This document shows positions 15,719 through 25,416 of a DNA stretch of 64,000 nt, piece by piece (the stretch's first letter is position 1; every line of letters starts with the position of its first letter). Location: NCBI RefSeq assembly GCF_006442975.2, contig NZ_CP083955.1, forward strand, positions 248,001 through 312,000. The letters run 5' to 3'. The DNA comes from Mesorhizobium sp. B2-1-1. Lineage in GTDB: Bacteria > Pseudomonadota > Alphaproteobacteria > Rhizobiales > Rhizobiaceae. The position numbers and the translations under genes were made by a program. The notes beneath the pieces are model-generated. The model was not told the origin of the DNA and searched no databases. It saw nothing but the letters and a program-made list of their open reading frames with translations.

Positions 15719-18140
15719 CAGGAACTCCCGGGCAGGCCTGATTGATCGGCCTGACCATCCCCACGATAGCGGCGAAGGCGTCCGCCTGATCGTTTCTGAG
15801 CGCTAAGAAATCGTGATCAAAAATCGCCCCCACAAGCTGCCGATTCTTCAACTCGGGGGAGTGGAAGATCGAAGCCACATTCTGGCCATGGCTGGCTGGT
15901 GATGTCCCGGCGACCGCGGCACTGCCCGTCGTATGGGCCGCAAACCATCCGTCGAGGCCGCGCATGTAAGCCTGCCACATGGGAGATGTCATGACGTCGG
16001 AATGGCCGGATTGGAGCTCCGCGACGGCGCTCGATATGGTCCCGATCTCGCCGATGTCCGTGGCTTGGGTCACGACGCTCGCCAGCCCGGCCACGACTTG
16101 CGGAATTACGCCGTCTATCTCCTGCGAGGCAGATTGCATGGCGGTCTTGTAGGAAGCGAATTCTGAAAATCTCCCGAGCTCGTTTTCGGTCTTGCTCTTC
16201 CACTGTTGCAGGTGGCTGAGCGAGAATATGTCCGCCCCGACGTACTCGACATGGGTGCGGCCGAGCGCGATTATCTCCGTCAAATCCGCATTGACGATCC
16301 CGATAGCGACGGTCTCAGCCGAAGCGACTTCTGCGGCTTGGTCCGCACTTCTCAGGGCGTCGATCATATCCGCAATGACGCTCAACCTGTCGAGCGGTCT
16401 TGGACTGCCTTGCTTTGCCGGTGGCTCCGCATGCACGGCGACGATTGCGATCTCCGCCTCGCGGTCGATCAGGGGCTTGAGCACGGCTTGGCGAACCTGC
16501 ATCAGCACCGGCTCCAATTGCATCTCGAGCGGCGAGACATATGCCCGCAATTTCATGAAGCCATCGGCCGTCGCACTGAAATTTGCCCCAGCCTGGGCCA
16601 CCTGTTTGACGCGGTTCTCCACGGTGGAGATGATCGCCAATTCGCCATCTTCGTCACCTAGATGGTTCAAGTACGGAAGTATTATTTTCACCAGCGCGGG
16701 GCTGTCGTCGAAATAGAGCGGATGAGCCAGGCACTCGCGCGCAAGCTCCGTCCATCTGAACCAGATTTCCTGGTCTCCTTTCTGTCGCGTATCCAGTGTG
16801 GTCAGCGGACGCCCCAGGAACTTCCTGGTCATCGAATCGTGGAATGCGCTGGCGATCAGCAGCTTCATGGGGGGGTCTGTCGTAATGTTCTTGGTCAGGT
16901 CGAGTTTAGGCGCGCCAGTTTGAATCTGATGCGACCACGCCAACATGCTCACGCAGAACGGAAGGCCTTGCGCCGGTACATATGCCGGATCGGCTTTAGC
17001 GTGCGAGATCGCCTGCAGGACCGCCTCAGGAAACTTCTTTCTCTGCAAACGCACCTCACAGGATGGCGCAAGATGCATCGCCAGCGTGGATCCGCCATCC
17101 TCAAGTTCCACGTTCGCGGATTTGGGAAGCGTGACGAAATCATTGTTGCGGATGATGCTCATTTCGGAGAGATCGATGGTGCCGATGGTCAGGTCGTATT
17201 TTGCTGCGTATCGCACGATCGTCTGCTGATCTCCCCGCGACATCACATAGGCGGAATTCGCCTTATCGATCGATCCAAGGACAACGAAGTCATACGTCGT
17301 ATTCTTCGGCGCGCACGGCGCAGTGCCTTCCCAAATCTCCCGATCCGTAGGCTCGACAGCAACTCCGTCCTCGATCGATAGCGTGTCCGCGTTCGTAAGG
17401 GCGGGACCGGGACCAGAGGAAAGAGCACTGCCCACTAGTTCGCGCAATTGCGCCTGACGCTCAGGAGGGAAATTGGGCGCGATAAGTTGTAGGAGAGTGA
17501 TGTCGCTAACAGCAATGGGATGCCCGCCGATTTCTTTCAAGGTTGTCTGCCACCAATCGTCCATTACCTTGGAATATCTTTGCTGCTGATCTGCGGTAAG
17601 GAATTGAAAATACGATCTTAACCTTATGTCGTAATTCTGGAAAAATCGGAGATCACGAATGTCCCTTGGCAATTTTTGAATCAATTGAACAAGCACGTCG
17701 GCGTTCTGAACGTAAATATCGTTTTGGCTCGGAAGCTTCAGAACCTGCTTGCGAGCGTCCCCCGCCAGTCTTGCAGCAGGTGTCGTAGACGCAGATGCCG
17801 CTGTGCTGCCTGGAACTGCCTGCGCGGTGGCACCCAGTTGGGACAGTTCGAAAATCCGCTCCCTGTACAAAGTGGAAACGCATGTCGGAGCGGTGCATTT
17901 GTTTCTCTGCTTGATCCAACGTTTCTGAGCAGCCACGAGTTCCGGTGCCTTCCGGCCGTCAATCGCTTGAAAAGCCGCGTACAGTTTCTCGTCCAGATCG
18001 GAGAGCAATGCATCAGCACAGATCATGCGCTCGACGGAAAGTCTCGCACGAGAACAATCAAAGCTTGCTCCTGCAGCCTTTTGTGGCGCATCCAAAAGGA
18101 GAGCGGCGGCTGCGACGCAGAGCGTCATAAAAATTCGCAT
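15681..18140 (-). CDS. Large exported protein with N-terminal LprI/DUF1311 domain
   Basis: This 819-residue product has a signal peptide (MRIFMTLCVAAAALLL). An LprI-like domain (PF07007) follows: SFDCSRARLSVERMICADAL, LYAAFQAIDGRK, CTAPTCVSTLYRERI. The remaining roughly 700 residues are helical and not recognised. The start at 18140 has GGAGGGCGG before it; a longer frame starting at 18302 lacks a signal sequence. LprI domains occur in lysozyme inhibitors and many periplasmic proteins. It leads a string of two or three same-strand exported genes. Confidence 0.7.
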   Translation of the reverse strand: MRIFMTLCVAAAALLLDAPQKAAGASFDCSRARLSVERMICADALLSDLDEKLYAAFQAIDGRKAPELVAAQKRWIKQRNKCTAPTCVSTLYRERIFELSQLGATAQAVPGSTAASASTTPAARLAGDARKQVLKLPSQNDIYVQNADVLVQLIQKLPRDIRDLRFFQNYDIRLRSYFQFLTADQQQRYSKVMDDWWQTTLKEIGGHPIAVSDITLLQLIAPNFPPERQAQLRELVGSALSSGPGPALTNADTLSIEDGVAVEPTDREIWEGTAPCAPKNTTYDFVVLGSIDKANSAYVMSRGDQQTIVRYAAKYDLTIGTIDLSEMSIIRNNDFVTLPKSANVELEDGGSTLAMHLAPSCEVRLQRKKFPEAVLQAISHAKADPAYVPAQGLPFCVSMLAWSHQIQTGAPKLDLTKNITTDPPMKLLIASAFHDSMTRKFLGRPLTTLDTRQKGDQEIWFRWTELARECLAHPLYFDDSPALVKIILPYLNHLGDEDGELAIISTVENRVKQVAQAGANFSATADGFMKLRAYVSPLEMQLEPVLMQVRQAVLKPLIDREAEIAIVAVHAEPPAKQGSPRPLDRLSVIADMIDALRSADQAAEVASAETVAIGIVNADLTEIIALGRTHVEYVGADIFSLSHLQQWKSKTENELGRFSEFASYKTAMQSASQEIDGVIPQVVAGLASVVTQATDIGEIGTISSAVAELQSGHSDVMTSPMWQAYMRGLDGWFAAHTTGSAAVAGTSPASHGQNVASIFHSPELKNRQLVGAIFDHDFLALRNDQADAFAAIVGMVRPINQACPGVPVAGGAVAWKSPQ

Positions 18141-18601
18141 AGCCGCCCTCCGGAAAAGTGTCGTTCCAGCACAACCACTGCCGCAACCGCCATGCCGCAG
18201 ATCGGGATCGGTTGCCTGCAGAAGGATGCTCCCGCCCAAACCTCCGCGCCACCTGATACCCAGAATCCCGCAGTATCGACGTACAAATCCGATTATAGGC
18301 AAGGCAGGATAGCCTCGGTCATCTCACGTATCGACACAAGTACGCCTTTCGGAGAGCGACTCTGTCCGACGAGCGAGGCAAGCTCCCTTGTCTTGGTTTT
18401 GATCTGCGTTCGGAAACCCTGCTCTCTTGCAGCTAGTCTTGACTTCTCCGCAGCCGCGCGAGTTCTCGTCTCATTGCCAAAAATGCCCGCTTGCCCAGCG
18501 CGCGCAAGTTGTGCACTTGAGACTATCTTGGCTAGTCTCGTCAGTGCCGGCGGCGACCTCGTCTGGGTCCACACCACCCTGTCGTTTTCGAGCCTTCGTA
18601 G
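18141..18601. other. No recognisable gene
   Basis: A 94-codon minus-strand frame (18293-18577) is open but basic and unlike any family I know. No promoter or repeat stands out. It separates the LprI-domain gene from the broken cupin gene. Confidence 0.4.
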
Positions 18602-19072
18602 CTATTTCGTCTTTCGAGGATCGTCGGCCGGATTGATGTACTTTATGCCCCACGGGCCGTTAGTGGTGAGCTGGAGCACCGTCTCTTCGTCGAAATATGC
18701 AAAATGCGCCATGCCTGGCGGCAAAGCGAAGTAGCTGCCCGCAGGAATTGCTTTGACGGCGCTACGGTTGGCGGTCTCGCCCATGCCAAGATTAATGGTT
18801 CCCGATATTACTGTGTCAACTTCAAGCCCCGGATGCGTATGGGGCGCGATCGCATACCCAGCCGGCTATTTGAGCCGAAGGGCAAACGGACCTTCCTTGG
18901 CCGGATCGCCGTACAGGATTGCCAACTCTGCTCCAGCAGGAAGCGTTTTGGGGCCCGGACCCCACTTAACCTCGCTGGGAGTGGTCACAGTGTGCGCGTC
19001 CTCGGCCGAAGCAAAGGGGGCGATTGCGCAGGATATGATCCAGCCGACTGCAAGTAGCGATGCAACTTTCAT
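18602..19072 (-). pseudogene. Exported cupin-domain protein with one in-frame amber codon
   Basis: From the ATG at 19072 (GGGAGG site) the frame gives a signal peptide (MKVASLLAVGWIISCAIAPF) and a cupin start (KTLPAGAELAILYGDP). A single TAG at 18866-18868 sits between RLK and PAGYAIAPHTHPG. The same frame then continues with the rest of the cupin (HTHPGLEVDTVISGTINLG, GSYFALPPGMAHFAYFDEE) to 18602. There is no other damage, so a Tyr or Phe codon has probably mutated. The histidines PHTHPG and E fit the metal-binding motif. Confidence 0.8.
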
Positions 19073-19184
19073 GGTAGCCTCCCGTCTAGGCGGGCTACCC
19101 ATTCCGGCGGCGTGCCGGGTTGGGCTCGCCAAGGTCCGCGCGTCACACCTAGGCAAGCGATTTGTCGGCTCAGTATAACCGCTG

Positions 19185-19233
19185 CCCTTGGCGAAAGCGC
19201 ATGCGAGTCTCGCGCATGCGCTTCACCCAAGGG
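19185..19233. terminator. Long perfect-arm hairpin between two broken genes
   Basis: CCCTTGG pairs with CCAAGGG, and inside it AAGCGCATGCG pairs with CGCATGCGCTT, leaving a short AGTCTCG loop and small internal mismatches. The structure lies 19 bases beyond the end of the sulfite-oxidase relic (minus strand). It could act as a terminator for it, although a proper T-tract is absent; on the + strand only AATTTTC follows. Confidence 0.5.
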
Positions 19234-19251
19234 AATTTTCGAGCACGCTTC

Positions 19252-19880
19252 TCAAACGATATTGACGTGCCGCGTTACCTGGCCATTGCTCTCCCAGTAT
19301 GTGTGCTTTTTTGCAATCAAAGGATCGTCCATAGCCGGTTGAACTTGCCCCTCTGTACTGACCGCCCGCGAGGTGACGCTGTGCTCCCCGGCGGAGGGCT
19401 TGGGCCAGTTGACCGACCATATCTTCCAAGCAAAGTCCGCCTTGTCCGTCTCATCGATGGCCGCCAGCATCCACGGCCCATCGTCGACTTTCACCTCAAC
19501 CCGGTCGATCGGCGCGCCCCAGGCGGCCCCGACAATGCGATAGTCATTGCCGATATGAGTGACCCGGGCCGGTGCCGATTTCAGCCGCGCCCGCCCGACA
19601 GAAGTCTCCACCCATACAGTCTCGCCGTTGTGGTCCTCCTCGCGCCGTGTGACGTAGTCGCGTCCCATGAAACGGTTCTCGAAGCGCTGGTCGCGCACAT
19701 CGATACGCTGTAGCCATTTCGCATTCGCGATCCCATACCAGCCAGGCGCTATAAGCCGCAACGGGAAGCCATTATCAGGCGGCAAGGGAGTCCCGTTCAT
19801 CTCGTAACAAAGGATGTTTTTTGGGATCCATGGCGTCGGCCAGCGACATGCTGCGGGCGCCCCATTTGTTGTCGTGGCGA
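19252..19880 (-). pseudogene. Sulfite-oxidase-family protein, C-terminal domain relic
   Basis: The 182-residue frame carries LPPDNGFPLRLIAPGWYGIA, WLQRIDVRDQRFENRFMGRD and VKVDDGPWMLAAI. This is the end of the molybdopterin domain plus the dimerisation domain of sulfite-oxidase-like enzymes. Another frame directly upstream reads NKWGARSMSLADAMDPK, and a one-base shift joins it to NILCYEMNG. The molybdenum-binding cysteine region is not found upstream, so the 5' half is gone. Confidence 0.75.
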
Positions 19881-20127
19881 GGGTTGCGGCTCGGAATCTT
19901 CCGCATCACGCCTTACACTCGGTTTGCGGTTCAACAAGCTCCGCCACAGGCGAAATGGACAGGACGGATACGATTGAACGGCAATGACCGTGGAATCGGA
20001 CCCCGCATTTCGCGTAAAAGGGGATACTCGTGTGGTTGTGTTGGAATTTCATGCGAGTGTCGTTCCAAGTACCTGAAAACGCTTCCATCCGGCCACGCTG
20101 CAAGTTGACGGCTATCTGAAGCCAGCT

Positions 20128-20370
20128 TTAAAAGCCATTTAGGATCCACGGATCGGTGTCGTATCCGAGGCGCGGCTTTTCCGGCGTTGTTCCATCCGGC
20201 AATTTGGCCGTGCCAGTCAAACCGCAGTCCAGATCTCTCACCGGCTTCTTGGTCGAATGCTTCGTAGAACACAGGGCCGCAGCATCACCGACCACCACTT
20301 TCTTCTCCTTGGCAAAGGCACCACCAGTCGCAGCGATCACGATCGCCGCGAAAAATATTGCTACTCTCAT
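20128..20370 (-). CDS. Small exported protein of unknown function
   Basis: The 80-residue product has a signal peptide (MRVAIFFAAIVIAATGGAFA) and a short charged mature part with two cysteines (AALCSTK, LDCGLT). The ATG at 20370 is preceded by GGGAAG. It lies upstream of the sulfite-oxidase relic on the same strand. No family is recognised. Confidence 0.5.
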   Translation of the reverse strand: MRVAIFFAAIVIAATGGAFAKEKKVVVGDAAALCSTKHSTKKPVRDLDCGLTGTAKLPDGTTPEKPRLGYDTDPWILNGF

Positions 20371-20711
20371 CGGACTTCCCCACCGGTCGCGCATCCCCGA
20401 GATGCCAAACATTACGTCAAGGCGGGCTGCTCTTCCATTTCGCGATGGCTTTTACGCTAAGCTCGTCCGCTGCCGAAACCGCACCGCGCCGCCAGTGGTG
20501 CGTCCACAGAAGCCCGCCGCCTATTGGGAGCATCGGCAACGGGGCAGATAGGCGGACCGGTGTCGAAGGGCCTGAAAAGAAAAGGCCGAATGGCTCAAGC
20601 CAGGCCTTGTCGGTCGGGTCAAATTCTTCAAGGGTGAAGAAAAAGCTTCGCCCGCGCGAAACTACTGGATTAAAGGGAGACGTGAATGGCGGTTGCGAAA
20701 GAGGTACCTGG
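20371..20711. other. No recognisable gene
   Basis: Open frames here are basic and look non-coding. The stretch holds the divergent upstream regions of the small exported gene and the hydrophilic gene at 20712; no clear operator is seen. Confidence 0.35.
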
Positions 20712-21125
20712 ATGACCGCCGTCGGAAAACCGGTCCTCTACCCAGTCACGGAAACGGAGTTTGTGGCGAGTCTGATCAAGCACGCCAGTGATCAGCCGAC
20801 GGTACAGTTTCTGCAGTACACCTATAGGGTCCAGCAAACGCTCGACCAGGATATCGAAAATTGGGAAGAGCCCGCCGAGGGCAAGGTCGATCAAACGATC
20901 GAATGGCTCCAGGAGCGCAACACCAATCCCGACGTCGTGATCACGCCGGATAATTATCGCATCTACGCCCGGAGCCTCGCGGTAAACCTGCTTTTCGTGA
21001 TCAGTAACGACCGTCCCATCCAGCAGGACCACCGGGTCGCCAATGAGAGCAAATGGGAGGAGAGGCAGCAGGGCGAATATTGGCGATGCGTGGCGATTTG
21101 CTCGACCGGCTGGCGGGAGACTTAG
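20712..21125 (+). CDS. Hypothetical soluble protein
   Basis: The 137-residue frame from ATG 20712 is hydrophilic and well balanced (LYPVTETEFVASLIKHASDQ, WLQERNTNPDVVITPDNYRI), with G/C-rich third positions, unlike the opposite-strand frame. No known motif is seen, and the ribosome site (AAAGAGGTACCTGG) is moderate. It is convergent with the MFS gene. It may be an orphan gene. Confidence 0.45.
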   Translation: MTAVGKPVLYPVTETEFVASLIKHASDQPTVQFLQYTYRVQQTLDQDIENWEEPAEGKVDQTIEWLQERNTNPDVVITPDNYRIYARSLAVNLLFVISNDRPIQQDHRVANESKWEERQQGEYWRCVAICSTGWRET

Positions 21126-21196
21126 AGCGGCTTGCCGGCGCGGAGCATGGTGCGCGACAGCCAACTGTGCTTCCGTCCTGGCGTTCTCTTTCTGGG

Positions 21197-22471
21197 TCAT
21201 TTTATCGACCGCGATGAGCCGTCGTTCGCGGTCGTGTAAGCGTGCGGGTTGCGTGCACCGATGACCGCGAACAAGGTGGCGAGGAGGGCAAGCCCTCCGT
21301 ACCCGACGGCTATTTGCGGCAGCGAGAAAGTGTTGGACAGCTTGCCGGAGATGAGGCTGGGGAAGGCGGCGCCGCTGTAGCAGAGGAGATAGATCGCGCT
21401 GAAGATCGGTGCGCGGTCGGCTAGCGTGCTGCCGCGCAACAGACCGCGTGTCGCGGCGCTGATGGCGATGCCTTGGCCGGCGCCCGCAAGGATGGTTGCG
21501 ATGATGAAAAACACAAGTGTGCCGGCGGCGATCGCCGTGATGACGCCGATCATTCCGGTCAGGAAGATGACCATTCCGACGCGTTGGGCGACCGCCGATG
21601 TGAACCGGCCGCCGATAGGAGCGCCGAGAACGCTGGGCGTCATATAGGCGGCGAACACCAATCCGAGAATGAGCGGGCTGCGGGTCTGGAGTTGATCTTC
21701 CACCAGCGCAGGCACGAACGCTTGGTAGAAGGCTCCGGTCGCCCAGGTGGCCAGGAACACCGCTGCCGCCACAGGGAGCAGATGCCTAACGTGGGCCGGT
21801 ACGCCCACCCGAGGCAACAGCGATCGCCAAGCGCCCGGGGTCAGAGTTGCGGTTTCCGGGCTGATTGAGATGAGTCCACCAGACAGCAATAGAAAGCCGA
21901 CGCAAACCAGATAGATGAGGTCGCGTGGCCAAGGGCCGAACTGGACCAAAGCACCGGAGGCGATGGCGCCGACAGTGAGGCCCAGCATCGGTCCCTGGCT
22001 GGAGGCGACGGAGGCCAACCATTCTGGCCTGCTGGGCGCGGCGTCGACGATGTAGGAAGTCAGGCTGCTGCTGGCCAACCCAGTGCCGACACCCACCAGG
22101 AGCCGACCGGCCAGCAGGATTTCGATGTCGCGCACATTCAGCAACAGCAGACAGCCCAGCAGCAGCAGACCGAGGCTAGCGATCGAAGTGAGCCGGCGGC
22201 CCAGATGATTGGACAGACGTCCCAGCACCAACAGTGAGGCGATAGTGCCGATGGCGTACGCCACCACGGCCATAGAGATGCCGGCGTTGGTGAACCCGTC
22301 CTCCGCCCGGTAGGTGTTGTAGAGCGGGATTGGAGCGGCCGCTACGGCAAAGGAAGCGACCAGGGACACCATGGCGGATATGAAAGCCAGCTGGCGCATT
22401 CCGCCCCGGCGAGCCTCATTGATCACTGGTGGCACGTCTTGCACCGAGCCGTGCATTTCTGCCTCACGCAA
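21197..22471 (-). CDS. Major facilitator superfamily transporter
   Basis: The 424-residue membrane protein has 12 predicted hydrophobic segments and the MFS loop motif after helix 2 (LGRLSNHLGRRLTSIASLGL). It also has a motif-C-like glycine-rich stretch (RLLVGVGTGLASSSLTSYIV). The N-terminus (to about residue 28) is cytoplasmic. Such proteins usually export drugs or sugars; no substrate can be read. A long clean frame suggests it is functional. No regulator gene adjoins it. Confidence 0.85.
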   Translation of the reverse strand: MREAEMHGSVQDVPPVINEARRGGMRQLAFISAMVSLVASFAVAAAPIPLYNTYRAEDGFTNAGISMAVVAYAIGTIASLLVLGRLSNHLGRRLTSIASLGLLLLGCLLLLNVRDIEILLAGRLLVGVGTGLASSSLTSYIVDAAPSRPEWLASVASSQGPMLGLTVGAIASGALVQFGPWPRDLIYLVCVGFLLLSGGLISISPETATLTPGAWRSLLPRVGVPAHVRHLLPVAAAVFLATWATGAFYQAFVPALVEDQLQTRSPLILGLVFAAYMTPSVLGAPIGGRFTSAVAQRVGMVIFLTGMIGVITAIAAGTLVFFIIATILAGAGQGIAISAATRGLLRGSTLADRAPIFSAIYLLCYSGAAFPSLISGKLSNTFSLPQIAVGYGGLALLATLFAVIGARNPHAYTTANDGSSRSIK

Positions 22472-22624
22472 TTGAGCTTTGTCCGTTCCAGGCTGCGCTG
22501 CGCGTCACTCGAGAAGATCTGCGGAAGCGATAGGCATCGATTGCAGCGAGGAACGAAACCTTCCACTAGCCGGTGCATATGGTTTTCTTAGCGGCGCAGA
22601 AGAGCGCTGCGACAATCGTCGCCC

Positions 22625-23026
22625 TCAAGCCGCCCTACGCCTGTCCGCTCCCAAATGCGTCGCGGCTGGCTCCTCAGGCGCGTTAAAGACCGACGTGGTG
22701 AGTAGGACAGCGGCAGCGAGGACCCAGTAGTACCAAGCGTCGAGCCCAGCAAACTTGAAGGCGAACGGTGCGATGACAAACACGACGCCAACGGCCCGGT
22801 CGACCCAAAGATGCAGCCAGTAGGGAATGATATGGACGAGCCCGGTGGGATGGTCGGTAAGGGCGGGCAAGAGTAGCGCCGCGACACCGACAACAACCGA
22901 AAGCCACACCGCGATCGGTCCGCTCTGGCCGAGCTTCAGCACAAACGGTGCTGCGATCAAGACGACAGCGACGGGATAATCGATGAGGTAGGCGTGCATA
23001 GACTTGGTGATGAAGCGGAACGACAT
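22625..23026 (-). CDS. Small integral membrane protein
   Basis: The 133-residue product has four hydrophobic segments (LIDYPVAVVLIAAPFVLKLG, LSVVVGVAALLLPAL, AVGVVFVIAPFAFKFAG, YYWVLAAAVLLTT). It has the internal duplication of SPW-repeat-like proteins, in which each half holds two helices. The start is near ATTGGTGACTCC on the + strand. The role is unknown; homologous small proteins occur in stress-related rhizobial gene clusters. Confidence 0.65.
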   Translation of the reverse strand: MSFRFITKSMHAYLIDYPVAVVLIAAPFVLKLGQSGPIAVWLSVVVGVAALLLPALTDHPTGLVHIIPYWLHLWVDRAVGVVFVIAPFAFKFAGLDAWYYWVLAAAVLLTTSVFNAPEEPAATHLGADRRRAA

Positions 23027-23417
23027 TGGTGACTCCTATGGCTTGTTTGCTTGGGCGGGTCCTTGCGACGTGGATAGCGCATCATCTAAGAGGGCGATCA
23101 CGACGCCTTACGCTAGCGGCCACTCCATGCGTCTCTCGGGTCAGCTCGGTTAATTGCACAGAGCTATCCCGAAAGGCTGACCATTAGAAATGCCGGGTTG
23201 TTATCGTTTCCATTCCAGTCGCCCGGCGCGCCATGGAAGCGTTAATGCGGCGTAGAGCGTCGGCCGACAGTAAGTGCGGAGTGCACTTCAGGCGCACGAC
23301 GTGACCGTGCTTCAGACCTTACGTCATCAGCTTATTCCCTAGCCACCCCACAAGAGCCGGATCACTTGCCGCGCGTTATGCCGGGGTGCTTGCCTTCAAC
23401 ATTCGGCGTCGCAGCCG
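23027..23417. other. Intergenic stretch with nothing recognised
   Basis: About 390 bases without a plausible coding frame or obvious repeat. Confidence 0.4.
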
Positions 23418-23859
23418 TCAGGCGACCTCTTCGATCACGAGGTCCCTTCCATTGAACGAGACCGTGTCACCGGCGCGCTTGCCTTCCAACTCAGCATAGA
23501 TCGGCGCTTGCGTGGAGATGCCCATAATTTCGTTGCCGTCGCACGCAAATTTGGCCGTCGGCACGGCAACAACGAAAAACCGACCGTGTAGCTTCAGCAT
23601 TGCGCCTTCTTCGACCTTGCTCTTTGGTCCGAAGTCTATCGTCGAGCTTCTCGATCTTGTCGGAGTGCGAGTGAACAGTGTCGTCGAAGGCTTCAGACAG
23701 GTCGCTTGCGAGCTCCGCCTGCGCTTGTTCATCGTATTCGATCGGCTCACTTCTATCCAGCCGGGCGCTCGCGACATACTCCAGGTATTTTTCTCTCGCG
23801 CTCTCGAGGTCGCGCGCCTCGAGCGACAGCATTGTTTGCTTCACGATCTGCTTATTCAT
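23418..23859 (-). pseudogene. GreA/GreB C-terminal-domain-like protein, frameshifted
   Basis: From ATG 23859 the frame reads MNKQIVKQTMLSLEARDLES through SHSDKIEKLD. Then one base shift is needed near 23640 to continue with TIDFGPKSKVEEGAMLKLHG, FVVAVPTAKFACDG and NGRDLVIEEVA. The second half is the FKBP-like C-terminal domain found in transcript-cleavage factors of the GreA type. The family is a short rhizobial GreA-like protein. The break may be real or a sequencing indel. Confidence 0.65.
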
Positions 23860-24173
23860 CTCACGTCGTTTTAAAGGAGGCGCCGCGGGCCGGCGCTGTG
23901 GTGACAGTGTCGGCAAGCCCGACCACTGCGCGCTCATTCGTTGTCGGGAACGTCAGCCCCCTGGTAAGGGATTCTCTCAACCCTGGAATCTCGTAGGATG
24001 CTGGCGACCAGACAGACGTAGGATTGCTTCACCGTGTCGAACCCGAGCATGGAGGATGACTGCCCTAACGGACACGGGGGGAAGTCAGGAAACCCGATGC
24101 GCAGCACAAACCGCTCGGGATCCCGATCGAATTCCTCCTTAAATATCTTTCGCAGGCCATATCGGCTCGCTAT

Positions 24174-24505
24174 TTAGTCTCCGTTGTCGTGACGTGTGGG
24201 GCGGTTCGCGTTTAGCTGTTCGTCAAGCCCCCGCGAGCGCTCCTGGTCCAAGGCATCAAAGGTATCGATCAACAAGCCCTTGCTGCCGCCCCCCCTGTCG
24301 GTGATCGCATAGATGTTGGAACCGTCTCCCGCTTCGGGCGGGCTCTCGAACCTTATCGCGCCATCAACGCGGGCGCCGCCGCCACCTACGGGCTTCTCGG
24401 CAGTCAGGTCGTAGAGTTGGCCATCCTTATCCGGTATTTGTGGTCGTAGCCGCGTCTCAAGAGATCTGAAACAGCCACGACCATGTCCCTCGCGTCGAGG
24501 TTCAT
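24174..24505 (-). pseudogene. Conserved-looking small protein with one frameshift
   Basis: A near-ideal AGGAGG site precedes ATG 24505. The frame runs MNLDARDMVVAVSDLLRRGY DHKYRI, then a one-base shift near 24425 gives KDGQLYDLTAEKPVGGGGAR, SNIYAITDRGGGSKGLLIDT and a TAA at 24174. Joined, it would be about 110 residues. The family is not recognised; both halves have coding-like composition. Confidence 0.5.
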
Positions 24506-24708
24506 CTACATCCTCCTAGATTTTCGCCGCTCAGGCGGCAAAATATATCGGTCACAGGAACAGACCCGCGAACGCGACACCACACGACAAGTGGTCCCTA
24601 GACACCCCGCACCGAACGCTAAGTTTCGTAACAGACGTTGGGAAATGCAGTACTGTTCTGGTTTCCATTCTCGCAATTGCGGCCGGATGAGATCCGGTCG
24701 CCTCTGGT

Positions 24709-25416
24709 CTAGCCGTCGGCCGCGACGTAGTTCGACGGGAAGAGCGCACGCATCGTTTCCTCGTCGTTCACCTTCTTGAACTCGTGATCCGTTCCGACCG
24801 CACGCGCCCTCGCGACGGCGGGCCGACCATCGATTGCGGCGAACCAGCGTTTGACGTTCGGGAACGGCGCCAAGGGATCGTCGGCGCCCTTCATCACACG
24901 TGAGGCACGGTCTATCCAGCCCCAGGCGGACATGTCGGCGATCGTGTAGTCGGACCGGACGATATAGTCGCGGCCGACGAGTTGACTGTCGAGTACGCGA
25001 TAGTGGCGCTCCACTTCGCGGCGATATCTGTTGACGGCGTAGTCCAGGCCGTCGGGAGCCGCAAACTGGAAATGCACAGCCTGTCCCGAGAAGGGCCCCA
25101 GGCCTGTTGCTAGGAAGAAAAGCCATGACAAAAGCTCACCCCGGTCGGCGGGCTGACCAAGGAAGCGGCCTGTTTTCTCGGCCAGGTACAGCAGAATTGC
25201 GCTGGAATCGAAAACCCGCACCTTTTTTCCGCCTGGGCCTTCTGGGTCGACGATCACAGGGACCTTGCCATTGGGATTGACGGCGCGAAATGAGGGCTGG
25301 TGTTGTTCGCCTTTGCTGGTGTCGACCGGCACCAGCTCATACGTTAGCTCAGACTCCTCCAAGAACAGGGCCACCTTGGCTGGATTGGGCGTAGGGTGGA
25401 AATAGAAGCTGATCAT
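24709..25416 (-). CDS. Glutathione S-transferase
   Basis: The 235-residue enzyme begins with the thioredoxin-like domain (MISFYFHPTPNPAKVALFLE, NPNGKVPVIVDPE, VFDSSAILLYLAEKTGRFLG, including the DSSAI glutathione-binding turn). An all-helical C-terminal domain follows (YTIADMSAWGWIDRA). The start at 25416 gives the proper N-terminus; a longer frame does not. It conjugates or reduces electrophiles with glutathione. A glutathione-reductase relic lies directly upstream, so the two may once have formed a unit. Confidence 0.88.
   Translation of the reverse strand: MISFYFHPTPNPAKVALFLEESELTYELVPVDTSKGEQHQPSFRAVNPNGKVPVIVDPEGPGGKKVRVFDSSAILLYLAEKTGRFLGQPADRGELLSWLFFLATGLGPFSGQAVHFQFAAPDGLDYAVNRYRREVERHYRVLDSQLVGRDYIVRSDYTIADMSAWGWIDRASRVMKGADDPLAPFPNVKRWFAAIDGRPAVARARAVGTDHEFKKVNDEETMRALFPSNYVAADG

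Noticed and set aside
20670..21200. 176-codon minus-strand frame opposite the 20712 gene
   Set aside because: It mirrors the + strand gene and has no ribosome site; third-position composition favours the + strand.
23937..24053. 38-codon minus-strand frame MLGFDTVKQSYVCLVASILR
   Set aside because: Too short and without conservation evidence or a clear ribosome site.
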